This document shows positions 1-7,973 of a stretch of 29,002 nt of DNA, in pieces; position 1 is the stretch's first letter; every line of letters starts with the position of its first letter. Origin of the DNA: an uncultured Micromonospora sp. (GTDB lineage: Bacteria; Actinomycetota; Actinomycetes; Mycobacteriales; Micromonosporaceae); the NCBI GenBank assembly GCA_937951935.1, contig CALGAM010000216.1, positions 1 to 29,002 of the forward strand, in the 5' to 3' direction. The notes beneath the pieces are model-generated. The model was not told the DNA's origin and ran no database searches. It was given only the letters and a program-made list of their open reading frames with translations. Both the position numbers and the translations under genes were made by a program.

Positions 1-338
1 TTGACCAGGTAGTCGTCGGCGCCGGCGGTGAGCCCGTGGACCTTGTCCACGGTCAGCCCCTTGGCGGTCAGCATGATCACGGGCAGCGCGGAGGTGATCG
101 GATTGGCCCGCAGCCGGCGGGTCAGCTCCAACCCGTCGAGGCGGGGCATCCGCAGGTCGATCACGGCCAGGTCGGGCCGGCGCTGCTCGATCACCTCCAG
201 CGCCTCCTGACCGTCCCTGGCCTGCATCACGTCGAACCCGTGCAGCTTCAGGTTGAACGAGACGAACCGGACGATGTCCTCGTCATCGTCCACGACCAGG
301 ATCAGGTCGGGCCGGTCCTCGGCCCCCTCGACGCTCAC
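1..338 (-). CDS. Response regulator receiver domain, 3' part outside window
   Basis: This is the N-terminal 112 codons of a two-component response regulator; the window edge cuts it just before the conserved receiver lysine. The visible receiver domain has the acidic cluster (VVDDDEDIVRF), the phospho-accepting Asp in VIDLRMPRLDG, the switch Thr in IMLTAKG and the start of the ADDYLVK motif. The output domain is not visible, so DNA binding, GGDEF or a single-domain protein all remain possible. I start it at GTG 338, which overlaps the rpe stop in GTGA, so translation is probably coupled to rpe. There is no strong Shine-Dalgarno sequence. No histidine kinase partner is visible. The fold is clear; the target is unknown. 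Confidence 0.9.
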   Translation of the reverse strand, partial: MSVEGAEDRPDLILVVDDDEDIVRFVSFNLKLHGFDVMQARDGQEALEVIEQRRPDLAVIDLRMPRLDGLELTRRLRANPITSALPVIMLTAKGLTVDKVHGLTAGADDYLV

Positions 339-1015
339 GCCCGTGCCACGGCCCGCTCGGCGAGCCGTCGCAGCCGCGTCACCGCCGCGGCGGGATCCGC
401 CGCACCATAGACCGCCGTACCGGCGACGAACGCGTCCGCGCCGGCCTCGGCCGCCTGCTCGATGGTCTCGGCCGCGATCCCGCCGTCGACCTCGATGCGC
501 AGTTCGAGGTGACCCGCGTTGACGTGCCGACGGGCGGTGCGGACCTTGTCGAGCAGTTCGGGGATGAACCGCTGTCCCCCGAATCCCGCCTTGATTGTCA
601 TGATCAGCAATGTATCGAAGCTGGGCAACAGGTCGAGATACGGTTCGATCGGGGTGTCCCGGTCGATCGCCAGGCCAGCCTTCGCCCCGGCCGACCGCAG
701 GTCCTTCGCCAACGCGACCGGGTCGTCACACGCCTCGGCGTGGAAGGTCACGTTGTACGCTCCCGCGTCGGCGTAGCTCGGCGCCCAGCGACGCGGATTC
801 TCGATCATCAGGTGTACGTCGAACGGCAGCGACGTCGCGGCCAACAGGCTCTGCACCACCGGTAGCCCGATGGTGAGGTTCGGCACGAAGTGGTTGTCCA
901 TGACGTCGACGTGTAGCCAGTCCGCGACGGACTCGACCGCGTGGACCTCGTCGGCCAGCCGGGCGAAGTCGGCGGCGAGGATGCTGGGGGCGACGATCGG
1001 CGCGGGCACGTTCAC
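335..1015 (-). CDS. rpe: Ribulose-phosphate 3-epimerase
   Basis: It interconverts ribulose 5-phosphate and xylulose 5-phosphate in the cytosolic pentose phosphate pathway. The 226-residue TIM-barrel protein has normal length. It shows Ser11 in APSILAADF, metal/catalytic His35 and Asp37 in HVDVMD, His68 in DVHLMI, the phosphate loop GFGGQ at 144-148 and the second catalytic Asp177 in EVDGGI. The usual MSVNPGFGGQ reads MTIKAGFGGQ here, a mild variation. The GTG start at 1015 lies six bases after a TAGACT -10-like hexamer and has no Shine-Dalgarno sequence, so the mRNA is probably leaderless. The 3' end overlaps the response regulator gene by four bases. Confidence 0.96.
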   Translation of the reverse strand: MNVPAPIVAPSILAADFARLADEVHAVESVADWLHVDVMDNHFVPNLTIGLPVVQSLLAATSLPFDVHLMIENPRRWAPSYADAGAYNVTFHAEACDDPVALAKDLRSAGAKAGLAIDRDTPIEPYLDLLPSFDTLLIMTIKAGFGGQRFIPELLDKVRTARRHVNAGHLELRIEVDGGIAAETIEQAAEAGADAFVAGTAVYGAADPAAAVTRLRRLAERAVARA

Positions 1016-1021
1016 CGCGCC

Positions 1022-1049
1022 AGTCTACGGACCCTGCGCGCTCTCGCAA
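1022..1049 (-). promoter_or_regulatory. Candidate rpe promoter giving a leaderless mRNA
   Basis: On the minus strand a -35-like TTGCGA (1049-1044) is followed after 16 bp by TAGACT (1027-1022). The GTG of rpe begins seven bases after the last base of the hexamer, where transcription would be expected to start. The same hexamer precedes def, metK and efp. The promoter call is inference from motif and spacing. Confidence 0.5.
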
Positions 1050-1077
1050 TCTCCGGATTCGCGCCCACCGGGACGCG

Positions 1078-3204
1078 TCATCCGCGCACCGGGTCCCCGC
1101 CGTGCCCCGGAGCCTCGAGAAAGTGCTCCAGGGTCAGCGGAAGGTCGCGCACCCGGATCCCCGTGGCGTGGTACGCGGCGTTGGCGATCGCCGCCGCGGT
1201 ACCGACGATGCCCAGCTCGCCGATCCCCTTGGAACCCATCGGGTTGACGTACGGGTCGTGCTCGGGAAGCATGTGCACCTCGACCGAGCCGACGTCGGCG
1301 TTGGTCGCGATCTGGTACTCGGCGAGGTCGTGGTTGACCACGTGTCCGAAGCGGGGATCGACCACGGCCCGCTCGAACAGTGCCATCGACAGTCCCTGGA
1401 CCATCCCGCCGAGCAGTTGGGAGCGGCCCGTCTTCGGATTGATGATCCGCCCGGCGGCGAAGACCCCGAGCAGCCGGGGCACCCGGATCTCCCCGGTCTC
1501 CTCGTGGACCCGCACCTCGGCGAACTGGGCGCCGAAGGCGTACATCGAGAAGCGCCCCGTCTGCGGGTTCTCCGGCATCCCGGCGCTCGCCTCGATCCCG
1601 GCCGGCGGCACGGTACCGCCGTACTCCTCGGCCAGCCGCATCCTCAGCCGGCGGGCCGCCTCCACCACCGCGGAGCCCCACGAGTTCATCCCCGTCGAAC
1701 CGCCGGCCGACACCGCCTCCGGCAGCGCGGTGTCCCCGATGCGCAGCGTGACCCGGTCCATCGGCACCCCGAGCGCGTCCGCGGCGATCTGGGTCAGCGC
1801 CGTCCAGGTGCCGGTGCCCATGTCCGCCGCCCCGATCAGGACCTCGTACCGGCCGTCGGGGCCGAGCCGGATGGTGGCCGACGACCCCGGCAGCCGGTAC
1901 ACCGGGTAGACGGAGGCGGCGACCCCGGTCCCGACCAGCCATCCGGCGACCCGGCGCGCCCGCGGGGTCGGGTCGCGTCCCTCCCAGCCGAACCGCCGCG
2001 CGCCCTCACGGAGGCAGGCGACCAGGTTCCGGCTGGAGAACGGGCGGTCCTTCTCGGGGTCGAGCTCGGGTTCGTTGGCGATCCGGAACTCGACCGGATC
2101 CCGTCCGCAGGCGATCGCCATCTCGTCCATCGCCGACTCCAGCGCGTACATCCCGGGCGTCTCCCCCGGGGCACGCATGATCGTCGGTGGCGGGACGTCG
2201 AGCCGGACCGTGAAGTGCCGGGTCCGCCGGTGCGGGGCCGCGTACATCACCCGGGACGGGGTCGCCGTCTGCTCGGTGAACTCCTTGTTCCGGGCGGTCT
2301 GCTGCGCCGCCACGTGGGTGATCGCGACGAGCCGGCCGTCGCGGTCGGCGCCGAGCTGGATCCGCTGGATCGTCGGGGTGCGGTAGCCGACCTGGGAGAA
2401 CATCTGCTGCCGGGTCAGGGCCAACCTCACCGGGCGACCGGGAACCGCCATCGCGGCCAGCACCGCGAGGCTGGTGTCGGCGTGCGCGTGCAGCTTCGAG
2501 CCGAAGGCGCCACCGACGTGCGGCGAGACGATCCGGATCCGCTCCGGGTCGAGCCCGAAGAGGGTGGCGATCACGGTACGCAGCCGGTGCACCCCCTGGC
2601 TGCCGACGTGGAGCGTCAGGTGGCCGTCGGCCCACAGCGCGACCGTCGAGTGCGTCTCGATCGGGTTGTGGTGGTAGCGCGGCGTGGTGTAGACCGCCTC
2701 GTGGCGTACCGCCGCGGTGGCCAGCGCCGCCTCCGGGTCGCCACGTTCGGTCTCCGACGGGAACCCGCCGTTGGTGGTCTCCGGAACGTACCGGTCGGGG
2801 TGGTCGAGACGCAGCTCGACGTCGTGCGGCACCGACCGGTACGCGATGCGGACCAGGGCGGCCGCGTGTCGGGCGATCTCCGAGGTCTCGGCGACCACCG
2901 CGCCGACACACTGGCCCCGAAAGGTCACCTCGTCGGTCTGCAGGATGGCGATCTCCGGGTCGTCGGTGGAGGCGACCCGGGCCGCGTTGCGGTGCGTCAG
3001 CACCGCCAGCACCCCGGGCAGCGCCCGCGCCTCCTCGTCGTCGACGTCCACGATCCGTCCGGCCGCGACGGTGGACTGCAGGGGGTAGACGTACGCCGGG
3101 TCGTGCACCGGCTGTTCGAACGCGTACCGGGCCGTGCCGGTGACCTTCTCCGGGCCGTCGAGCCGGTCCAGCGGAGTGCCGATGGCCCGTACCGCCAGGG
3201 TCAT
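1078..3204 (-). CDS. Xanthine dehydrogenase-family molybdopterin-binding subunit
   Basis: This is the large, molybdenum-cofactor-binding catalytic subunit of an aldehyde/xanthine oxidoreductase (YagR/PaoC-like group). The 708 residues show VGGAFGSK at 230-237, the cofactor-contacting MRAPGE at 343-348, GAADMGTGT at 458-466, the GGMVQG segment near 599-604 and the catalytic Glu663 in KGIGE. I start it at ATG 3204 because the preceding GGAGAGGGG is a good ribosome-binding site and the protein begins like the family (IGTPLDRLDGPEKVTG). The frame stays open further upstream, but that is GC-rich shadow over rsmB. Such enzymes need a 2Fe-2S subunit and an FAD subunit, normally adjacent. Neither is here: rsmB lies 137 bp upstream and rpe 62 bp downstream. 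The substrate cannot be predicted. Confidence 0.93.
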   Translation of the reverse strand: MTLAVRAIGTPLDRLDGPEKVTGTARYAFEQPVHDPAYVYPLQSTVAAGRIVDVDDEEARALPGVLAVLTHRNAARVASTDDPEIAILQTDEVTFRGQCVGAVVAETSEIARHAAALVRIAYRSVPHDVELRLDHPDRYVPETTNGGFPSETERGDPEAALATAAVRHEAVYTTPRYHHNPIETHSTVALWADGHLTLHVGSQGVHRLRTVIATLFGLDPERIRIVSPHVGGAFGSKLHAHADTSLAVLAAMAVPGRPVRLALTRQQMFSQVGYRTPTIQRIQLGADRDGRLVAITHVAAQQTARNKEFTEQTATPSRVMYAAPHRRTRHFTVRLDVPPPTIMRAPGETPGMYALESAMDEMAIACGRDPVEFRIANEPELDPEKDRPFSSRNLVACLREGARRFGWEGRDPTPRARRVAGWLVGTGVAASVYPVYRLPGSSATIRLGPDGRYEVLIGAADMGTGTWTALTQIAADALGVPMDRVTLRIGDTALPEAVSAGGSTGMNSWGSAVVEAARRLRMRLAEEYGGTVPPAGIEASAGMPENPQTGRFSMYAFGAQFAEVRVHEETGEIRVPRLLGVFAAGRIINPKTGRSQLLGGMVQGLSMALFERAVVDPRFGHVVNHDLAEYQIATNADVGSVEVHMLPEHDPYVNPMGSKGIGELGIVGTAAAIANAAYHATGIRVRDLPLTLEHFLEAPGHGGDPVRG

Positions 3205-3341
3205 GTCATCCCCTCTCCAACCGGACGTTCCACCACAAGCTAGCCGGACAGGTGCCGGGAGTGGGGGGGCTTCGCGTGTTTCGGCGACGGCGTACGGGAC
3301 GGTCGCGATCCGGTCCGCGAAAGGGTACGGGGATCGGGCGG

Positions 3342-4877
3342 TCAGGTCCGGCGCAGCACGGCGAGGAACATCGCGTCGGTGCCGTGCCGGTGCGGCCACA
3401 GCTGCACGGTCGGGCCGTCGCCGAGGCCGGGCATGCCGGCCGGCAGCAGCGGCCGGGCGTCGACGAAGTCGACCGGCACCTCGCAGCGGCGGGCCGCCTC
3501 GGTCACCGAGACGTGGGTCTCCACCACGTGCGGCGAGCAGGTGACGTAGGCGACCACCCCGCCGGGGCGGACCGCGCGGAGCGCGGCGCCGAGCAGTTCC
3601 CGCTGCAGCCGGGTCAGGGCCGGCAGGTCGGAGGGCCGCCGGCGCCACCGGGACTCCGGGCGGCGCCGCAGCGCGCCGAGCCCGGTACACGGCGCGTCGA
3701 CCAGCACCCGGTCGAAGGACGCCGCGGGAAGGTCGGGGTCGCGGCCGACGGCACGCCCGTCCGTGGTCAGCACGGTGACCGGCAGCCCGCGGACCGCCTG
3801 GGCGACCAGCCGGGCGCGATGCTCGGCGACCTCCACGGCGGTCAGCGTCGCGCCGCGCTGCGCGGCCAGCGCACCGAGCAGTCCCGCCTTCCCACCGGGC
3901 CCGGCGCACAGGTCGAGCCAGCGGGTGTCGGATCCGTCCAGCCCGGCGGCGGTCAGCGCGGCGGCGACGAGCTGGGACCCCTCGTCCTGGACGTGGGCCC
4001 GACCCTCGGCCACCGGCGCCAGGTCGCCCGGGGAGCCGCCGCCGGAGAGGTAGACCGCGTACGGCGAGAAGGCGCCGGGCGCGCCGCCGACCTCGTCGGC
4101 CACCTCGACCGGGTCGGCCAGCCCCGGACGGACGCACAGGTGCACCGGCGGGCGCTGGTTGTCCTCGTGCAGCAGGCGGGCCGTCTCCGCCAGGTCCCCG
4201 CCGAGCGCCTCCGCGAACGCCCGCACGATCCACTCGGGGTGGCTGTGGGTGAGGGCCAGGTGCCCGATCGGGTCGGTGTCGAACGCCGGGGCCAGCTCGG
4301 CCAGCCAGGTCTGCGCGTCCTTGCCGGCGACGCCACGCAGCACGGCGTTGGCGAACCCGGCCGCCTCCGGGCGCAGCGCGCGTACCAGGTCGACGGTCGA
4401 GGAGACCGCGGCGTGCGCCGGCACCCGGGTGTAGAGCAGCTGGTAGGCGCCCAGTCGCAGGGCGTCCCGGGGCTGCGGGTCGATCCGGTCGACGTCCCGG
4501 CCCGCGACGGCGGCGAGGACCGCGTCGAGGGTGCCGCGCAGCCGGAGCGTGCCGTAGGCCAGCTCGGTCGCGAACGCGGCGTCGCGGCCCCGCAACCGCC
4601 GGTCGCGCAGGATGGCGGGGAGGACCAGGTTGGCGTACGCGTCGTCGCGGTGCACCGCCTCGACCGCCTCGTACGCGGCCAGCCGGGGCGCATCCACGGC
4701 CGTTTGGGTGGACCGAACCGGACCACCCCGGTCACCCACCGCGCGGCCGGTGCCGCCACGACCCCGCTCGCGACGGTCGGGACCACCCCGTTCGTGACGG
4801 TCATGCCGCCGCCCGGGCCGCTGCAGGCCCCGGCCCGTGCCTCCTCCCCCACGGGGCCGGCCACCGCCGGCGGTCAC
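3342..4877 (-). CDS. rsmB: 16S rRNA (cytosine-967-C5)-methyltransferase
   Basis: RsmB/Fmu/Sun family enzyme that methylates C967 of 16S rRNA using S-adenosylmethionine. Residues about 63-200 form a NusB-like RNA-binding domain. The methyltransferase domain follows, with the SAM-binding LDLCAGPGGKAG at 321-332, Cys397 in DAPCTG and Cys447 in YVTCSPH, the two cysteines used by this family. The first ~58 residues are a low-complexity Arg/Gly-rich basic tail of the kind often seen in actinobacterial homologues. The GTG start at 4877 overlaps the fmt stop as GTGA, so the two are probably co-translated. If a later start were used, the basic tail would shorten and the domains would be unaffected. 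Confidence 0.93.
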   Translation of the reverse strand: MTAGGGRPRGGGGTGRGLQRPGRRHDRHERGGPDRRERGRGGTGRAVGDRGGPVRSTQTAVDAPRLAAYEAVEAVHRDDAYANLVLPAILRDRRLRGRDAAFATELAYGTLRLRGTLDAVLAAVAGRDVDRIDPQPRDALRLGAYQLLYTRVPAHAAVSSTVDLVRALRPEAAGFANAVLRGVAGKDAQTWLAELAPAFDTDPIGHLALTHSHPEWIVRAFAEALGGDLAETARLLHEDNQRPPVHLCVRPGLADPVEVADEVGGAPGAFSPYAVYLSGGGSPGDLAPVAEGRAHVQDEGSQLVAAALTAAGLDGSDTRWLDLCAGPGGKAGLLGALAAQRGATLTAVEVAEHRARLVAQAVRGLPVTVLTTDGRAVGRDPDLPAASFDRVLVDAPCTGLGALRRRPESRWRRRPSDLPALTRLQRELLGAALRAVRPGGVVAYVTCSPHVVETHVSVTEAARRCEVPVDFVDARPLLPAGMPGLGDGPTVQLWPHRHGTDAMFLAVLRRT

Positions 4878-5800
4878 CCGAACCGCTCCCCGGCCGCCAC
4901 CCGGACCCCCCGGGCCCAGTCCGGTGCCGGCATCGCCTTCTTGCCGGCGGCCCGGACCTCACCGAGGGCCACCGGCGTCGTCGCCGTACCCACCAGGACC
5001 CGGTTCCGCTCGACCAGCAGCTCGCCGGGCTCGAGCTCGGGTCCGTCGGTGACCGGTCGCACCGGGCCGAGCTTGATTCGGGCACCGCGGAACTCGGTCC
5101 AGGCACCCGGGGCCGGCGTGGTCGCGCGGATCCGCCGGTCCACCGCGAAGGCCGGCTCCGACCAGCGCACCCGGCCGTCCTCGACGGTCAGCTTCGGCGC
5201 CAGCGACACCCCCTCGGCGGGCTGCGGTACGGCCCGGGCGGTACCCTGCTCGATCCCGTCGAGGACGGCGACCAGGAGCCCCGCACCGGCGACGGCGAGG
5301 CGCTCCAGCAGGTCCCCGGCGGTGTCGGTGGGGCGGATCTGTTCGGTCAGTGTGCCGAAGACCGGGCCGGTGTCGAGCCCCTCCTCCAGCCGGAAGACGC
5401 TGGCCCCGGTGATCGGGTCACCGTGCAGCACCGCGTGTTGCACGGGCGCGGCGCCCCGCCAGGCGGGCAGCAGCGAGAAGTGGAGATTGACCCACCCGTG
5501 GGCGGGAATCTCCAGCGCCTCCGGGGGGACCAGGGCACCGTAGGCGACCACCGGTACGCAGTCCGGCGCGAGTTTCCGCAGCCGGTCGAGAAACTCCGGT
5601 TCCCGGGGTCGGGCCGGGGTCAGCACCTCGATGCCCCGCTCGTCCGCCCAGGCCCCGACCGGGGACCGGGTCAGCCCTCTCCCCCGACCCGCGGGCGCGT
5701 CGGGCCGGGTCACCACGGCCAGCAGCTCGTGCGACGAGGCGGCGATCGCGTCCAGGGCGGGCAGGGCGACGGCCGGGGTACCGGCGAAGATCAAGCGCAC
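4874..5800 (-). CDS. fmt: Methionyl-tRNA formyltransferase
   Basis: It transfers a formyl group from 10-formyltetrahydrofolate to Met-tRNA(fMet) for translation initiation. The 308-residue protein has the usual two-domain length. The N-terminal formyltransferase domain shows the catalytic triad Asn105, His107 (NLHFSLLPAWRG) and Asp143 (GLDTGP), with the folate-binding SLLP loop. A C-terminal tRNA-binding domain begins near residue 205. The start is GTG 5800, only seven bases after the def stop. The 3' end overlaps rsmB by four bases, so def-fmt-rsmB reads as one operon pairing N-formylation with its removal. Confidence 0.97.
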   Translation of the reverse strand: MRLIFAGTPAVALPALDAIAASSHELLAVVTRPDAPAGRGRGLTRSPVGAWADERGIEVLTPARPREPEFLDRLRKLAPDCVPVVAYGALVPPEALEIPAHGWVNLHFSLLPAWRGAAPVQHAVLHGDPITGASVFRLEEGLDTGPVFGTLTEQIRPTDTAGDLLERLAVAGAGLLVAVLDGIEQGTARAVPQPAEGVSLAPKLTVEDGRVRWSEPAFAVDRRIRATTPAPGAWTEFRGARIKLGPVRPVTDGPELEPGELLVERNRVLVGTATTPVALGEVRAAGKKAMPAPDWARGVRVAAGERFG

Positions 5801-5807
5801 CGGCGGA

Positions 5808-6422
5808 TCACCGGCCCAGGCCGAACGGGTCCGCCGAACGGTCCGCGGCCGTGAGCCGCCCCGCCGGTGAGGAACGCCGCCCGGTGAGCGGGCCGTGCGG
5901 GCTCACCTTGATCACGGGCGGGTTGGACTCGTCGTACCAGTCGGCCTGCCGGATGGCCCGCATCGCCTCCTTGCGCGCCTCGGGGTCCAGCCGGTCGATG
6001 AAGAGTACCCCGTCTAGGTGGTCCGTCTCGTGCTGGAGGCAACGGGCCATCAGGCCGGTACCGACGATCTGGACCGGGTCGCCGTACTCGGAGAAGCCCT
6101 TGGCGATCACGTTGAGCCGGCGCTTGGTGTCGAAGTAGAGACCGGGAATGGACAGGCATCCCTCCTGGCCGTCCTGTTCCTCCTCGTCGGGGAAGTCCAG
6201 GACCGGGTTGACCAGGTGCCCCTGCACGCCGTCGACGTCGAACGTGAAGACCCGCAGACCCACTCCGAGCTGCGGCGCGGCGAGGCCGGCACCGTTCTGC
6301 TCGCGCATGGTGTCGGTCAGGTCGGCGACCAGTTTGCGCAGCTCGGCATCGAAGTCGACCACCGGTTCGGCCGGGGTGCGCAGCACTGGGTCGCCGAACA
6401 GACGGATGGGCTGGACGGTCAC
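5808..6422 (-). CDS. def: Peptide deformylase
   Basis: Fe/Zn metalloenzyme that removes the formyl group from nascent proteins. All three signature motifs are present: GAGLAAPQ at 44-51, EGCLS at 87-91 with metal ligand Cys89, and QHETDH at 130-135 with metal ligands His131 and His135 and catalytic Glu132. At 204 residues it carries the longer C-terminal tail common in actinobacterial enzymes. The GTG start at 6422 follows an AAGGAG ribosome-binding site nine bases upstream. A TAGACT -10-like hexamer lies about 50 bases upstream. It is the first gene of the def-fmt-rsmB unit. Confidence 0.97.
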   Translation of the reverse strand: MTVQPIRLFGDPVLRTPAEPVVDFDAELRKLVADLTDTMREQNGAGLAAPQLGVGLRVFTFDVDGVQGHLVNPVLDFPDEEEQDGQEGCLSIPGLYFDTKRRLNVIAKGFSEYGDPVQIVGTGLMARCLQHETDHLDGVLFIDRLDPEARKEAMRAIRQADWYDESNPPVIKVSPHGPLTGRRSSPAGRLTAADRSADPFGLGR

Positions 6423-6473
6423 GCGGGGTGGCTCCTTCGGAACGGGCGGGCTGGGTCGGCGGTGCCGTACCCA

Positions 6474-6479
6474 AGTCTA
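6474..6479 (-). promoter_or_regulatory. Candidate def -10 element (TAGACT)
   Basis: TAGACT fits the TAnnnT -10 pattern of the principal actinobacterial sigma factor and would give a 5' leader of roughly 45 bases containing the AAGGAG site. No good -35 hexamer is visible 16-18 bp further upstream, so this is a weak call supported mainly by recurrence of the hexamer at rpe, metK and efp. Confidence 0.35.
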
Positions 6480-6597
6480 CGGACGTACCGGCGGCGAAAC
6501 CGCCAGGGCGGGACGGACCGACCGGCGGGTCACGTTGTTCGGTGGCGCCGGTCGGCGCGGGCCGGTGGCCCCGTCACAGGTGCGGATTCCGGGGTGA

Positions 6598-7587
6598 CTA
6601 CGCCGGCGGGCGGCCGGACTCGCCGGCCAGCACCGTGTCGGTGCGGTCCAGGATGTGCTCCGGAATGGGCAGCTGCGTGCCGTGCGCGGCGTCCCAGTCG
6701 TAGATCGTGCTCAGCCCGACCTCGGCCCGGAAGTACTCGATCGCGCTGAGCCCGCCGGCCACCGGCTCGTCGCCCTCGGCGACCAGACGGCCGGGGACCA
6801 GGGTGAAACCGTTGCGCAGCGCCGCGCTGAGCCGCCGGTGGCCGTCGACCACGAAGAACCGCTCCCCGGTGTACCCGATCTGCAGCGGCTCCAGCGCCCG
6901 CCCGCCAGCCTGTCCGACGCGCTCGACGAGGTCGTCCGCGTCCCACAGACCGCGCAGGGACCGGATCTCCACGGTCGGGTAGATCCGGGCCGGGTCGAGC
7001 AGCAGCAGCGGCGGCGACTCGCGGAGGATCTCCTGACCCAGCGAGCCCTGGTAGACGGCCATGACGTGCTCCACCACCTCCTCGGCGGAGGCTCGGGTGG
7101 TGTCGCAGATCAGGTCGTAGTTGCGCAGCCTGGCCTTGTCGACGCCGTAGCGGACGAGAAAGCGGTTCCGCTCGCTGTCGCTGCGCTCCCGCAGTTTGGC
7201 CTTCGCCTCCTCGATCGAGGAGTAGCTCTCGGCCGGCCCGGAGGGCCGGGCGAGCACGCGGCGTGCCGCCTCGGTCGGCTCGGCGATCATGTGGACCTTG
7301 AGCGCGTTCTTGAAGAAGTGCCAGGCCAACCGGCTGTCGACGATGAGCTGCTCGCCGGAGGCGGCGATCTCCTGCTGAAGCTGGTCGACGTAGCCGTCGA
7401 CCGCCTGGTCCAGCTCGGCGTGCAGGTTGAGCTGGAGCGCGGTCATCTGCCGCTGTCGCGCCATCTCCCGGTAGAGATCTCCGACGCTGACCCGCCGCAG
7501 CCCCAACCGCTTGGAGAGTTCGATCGACACGGTGCTCTTGCCGCTACCAAGATCGCCGTTGAAGACGATCGACTGACGACCGGTCAC
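6598..7587 (-). CDS. CMP-kinase-like domain fused to ParB/sulfiredoxin-like domain
   Basis: This is a 329-residue protein with two recognisable halves. Residues 1-~180 resemble the short archaeal-type cytidylate kinases: Walker A GDLGSGKST (11-19), SVGDLYREMA (34-43), IVDSRLAW (82-89), a RERSDSER arginine segment (133-140) and YDLICDTT (157-164). Residues ~195-285 resemble the ParB N-terminal/sulfiredoxin fold: a YPTVEIRSLR strand, EPLQIGY, and the hallmark VVDGHRRLSAAL (247-258). ParB-like domains bind CTP, and related Srx-fold proteins act as serine kinases or nucleotide-dependent enzymes. The actual reaction here is unknown. The start is GTG 7587 with AGGAG ten bases upstream. It stands alone between priA and def, with 465 bp of non-coding DNA upstream. 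The nucleotide kinase fold is fairly certain, the ParB/Srx assignment rests on motif recognition, and the function is not known. Confidence 0.85.
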   Translation of the reverse strand: MTGRQSIVFNGDLGSGKSTVSIELSKRLGLRRVSVGDLYREMARQRQMTALQLNLHAELDQAVDGYVDQLQQEIAASGEQLIVDSRLAWHFFKNALKVHMIAEPTEAARRVLARPSGPAESYSSIEEAKAKLRERSDSERNRFLVRYGVDKARLRNYDLICDTTRASAEEVVEHVMAVYQGSLGQEILRESPPLLLLDPARIYPTVEIRSLRGLWDADDLVERVGQAGGRALEPLQIGYTGERFFVVDGHRRLSAALRNGFTLVPGRLVAEGDEPVAGGLSAIEYFRAEVGLSTIYDWDAAHGTQLPIPEHILDRTDTVLAGESGRPPA

Positions 7588-7625
7588 GACCTACCCACTC
7601 CTGATCCCGGAAATTGTCAAGATCA

Positions 7626-7649
7626 ATAGTATGAGCGCCGAACCGGCGC
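7626..7649 (-). promoter_or_regulatory. Candidate promoter with inverted repeat for the kinase-ParB gene
   Basis: A -10-like TACTAT (7631-7626) lies directly downstream of the inverted repeat GCGCCG-GTT-CGGCGC (7649-7635 on the minus strand), which would fall in the promoter spacer. An inverted repeat there could be an operator. No convincing -35 is seen, so this is a tentative call. Confidence 0.3.
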
Positions 7650-7954
7650 AATTACTCTCCGTCACGCCATCCGCGTTGTCATGAGGGGGCGATGGTATCA
7701 CCCGAATCCTTCCCACCCGGTCGGACACCACGTCCGTCACACGTATCGGATACCCCGTCCCGCGGCAGCAAATAACACGTTGGGTAAAAGAACTCTCGCG
7801 ACATGTAATCGAATGTCCCAACACCCGAGGCAGTGCGCCGAAAGGGCACCCCGTCAGCGGACGGCCCGGAGTCGGCGGACGGGTCGAACACCCCGGAACC
7901 GGCCGGGCGGGAGCGGCGGTGGGAAACGCCGCGCGGGGGTCGCGGTGTGTGGAA

Positions 7955-7973
7955 CGGGGTGCGAAACACCCCG
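7955..7973 (-). terminator. Candidate hairpin terminator downstream of priA
   Basis: A perfect 7-bp stem CGGGGTG/CACCCCG encloses a five-base loop, about 80 bases after the priA stop on the minus strand. Only a short TTCC follows, so a classical U-tract is missing, which is common in actinobacteria. Confidence 0.35.

Noticed and set aside
3205..4233. Upstream extension of the molybdenum-subunit frame to 4233
   Set aside because: The extension is an alternative frame of rsmB with no homology; a good ribosome-binding site and a family-like N-terminus support ATG 3204.
7615..7620. Perfect TTGACA upstream of the kinase-ParB gene
   Set aside because: No TAnnnT hexamer lies at 16-18 bp downstream, and the start codon is too close for a normal promoter, so it was not called as a -35.
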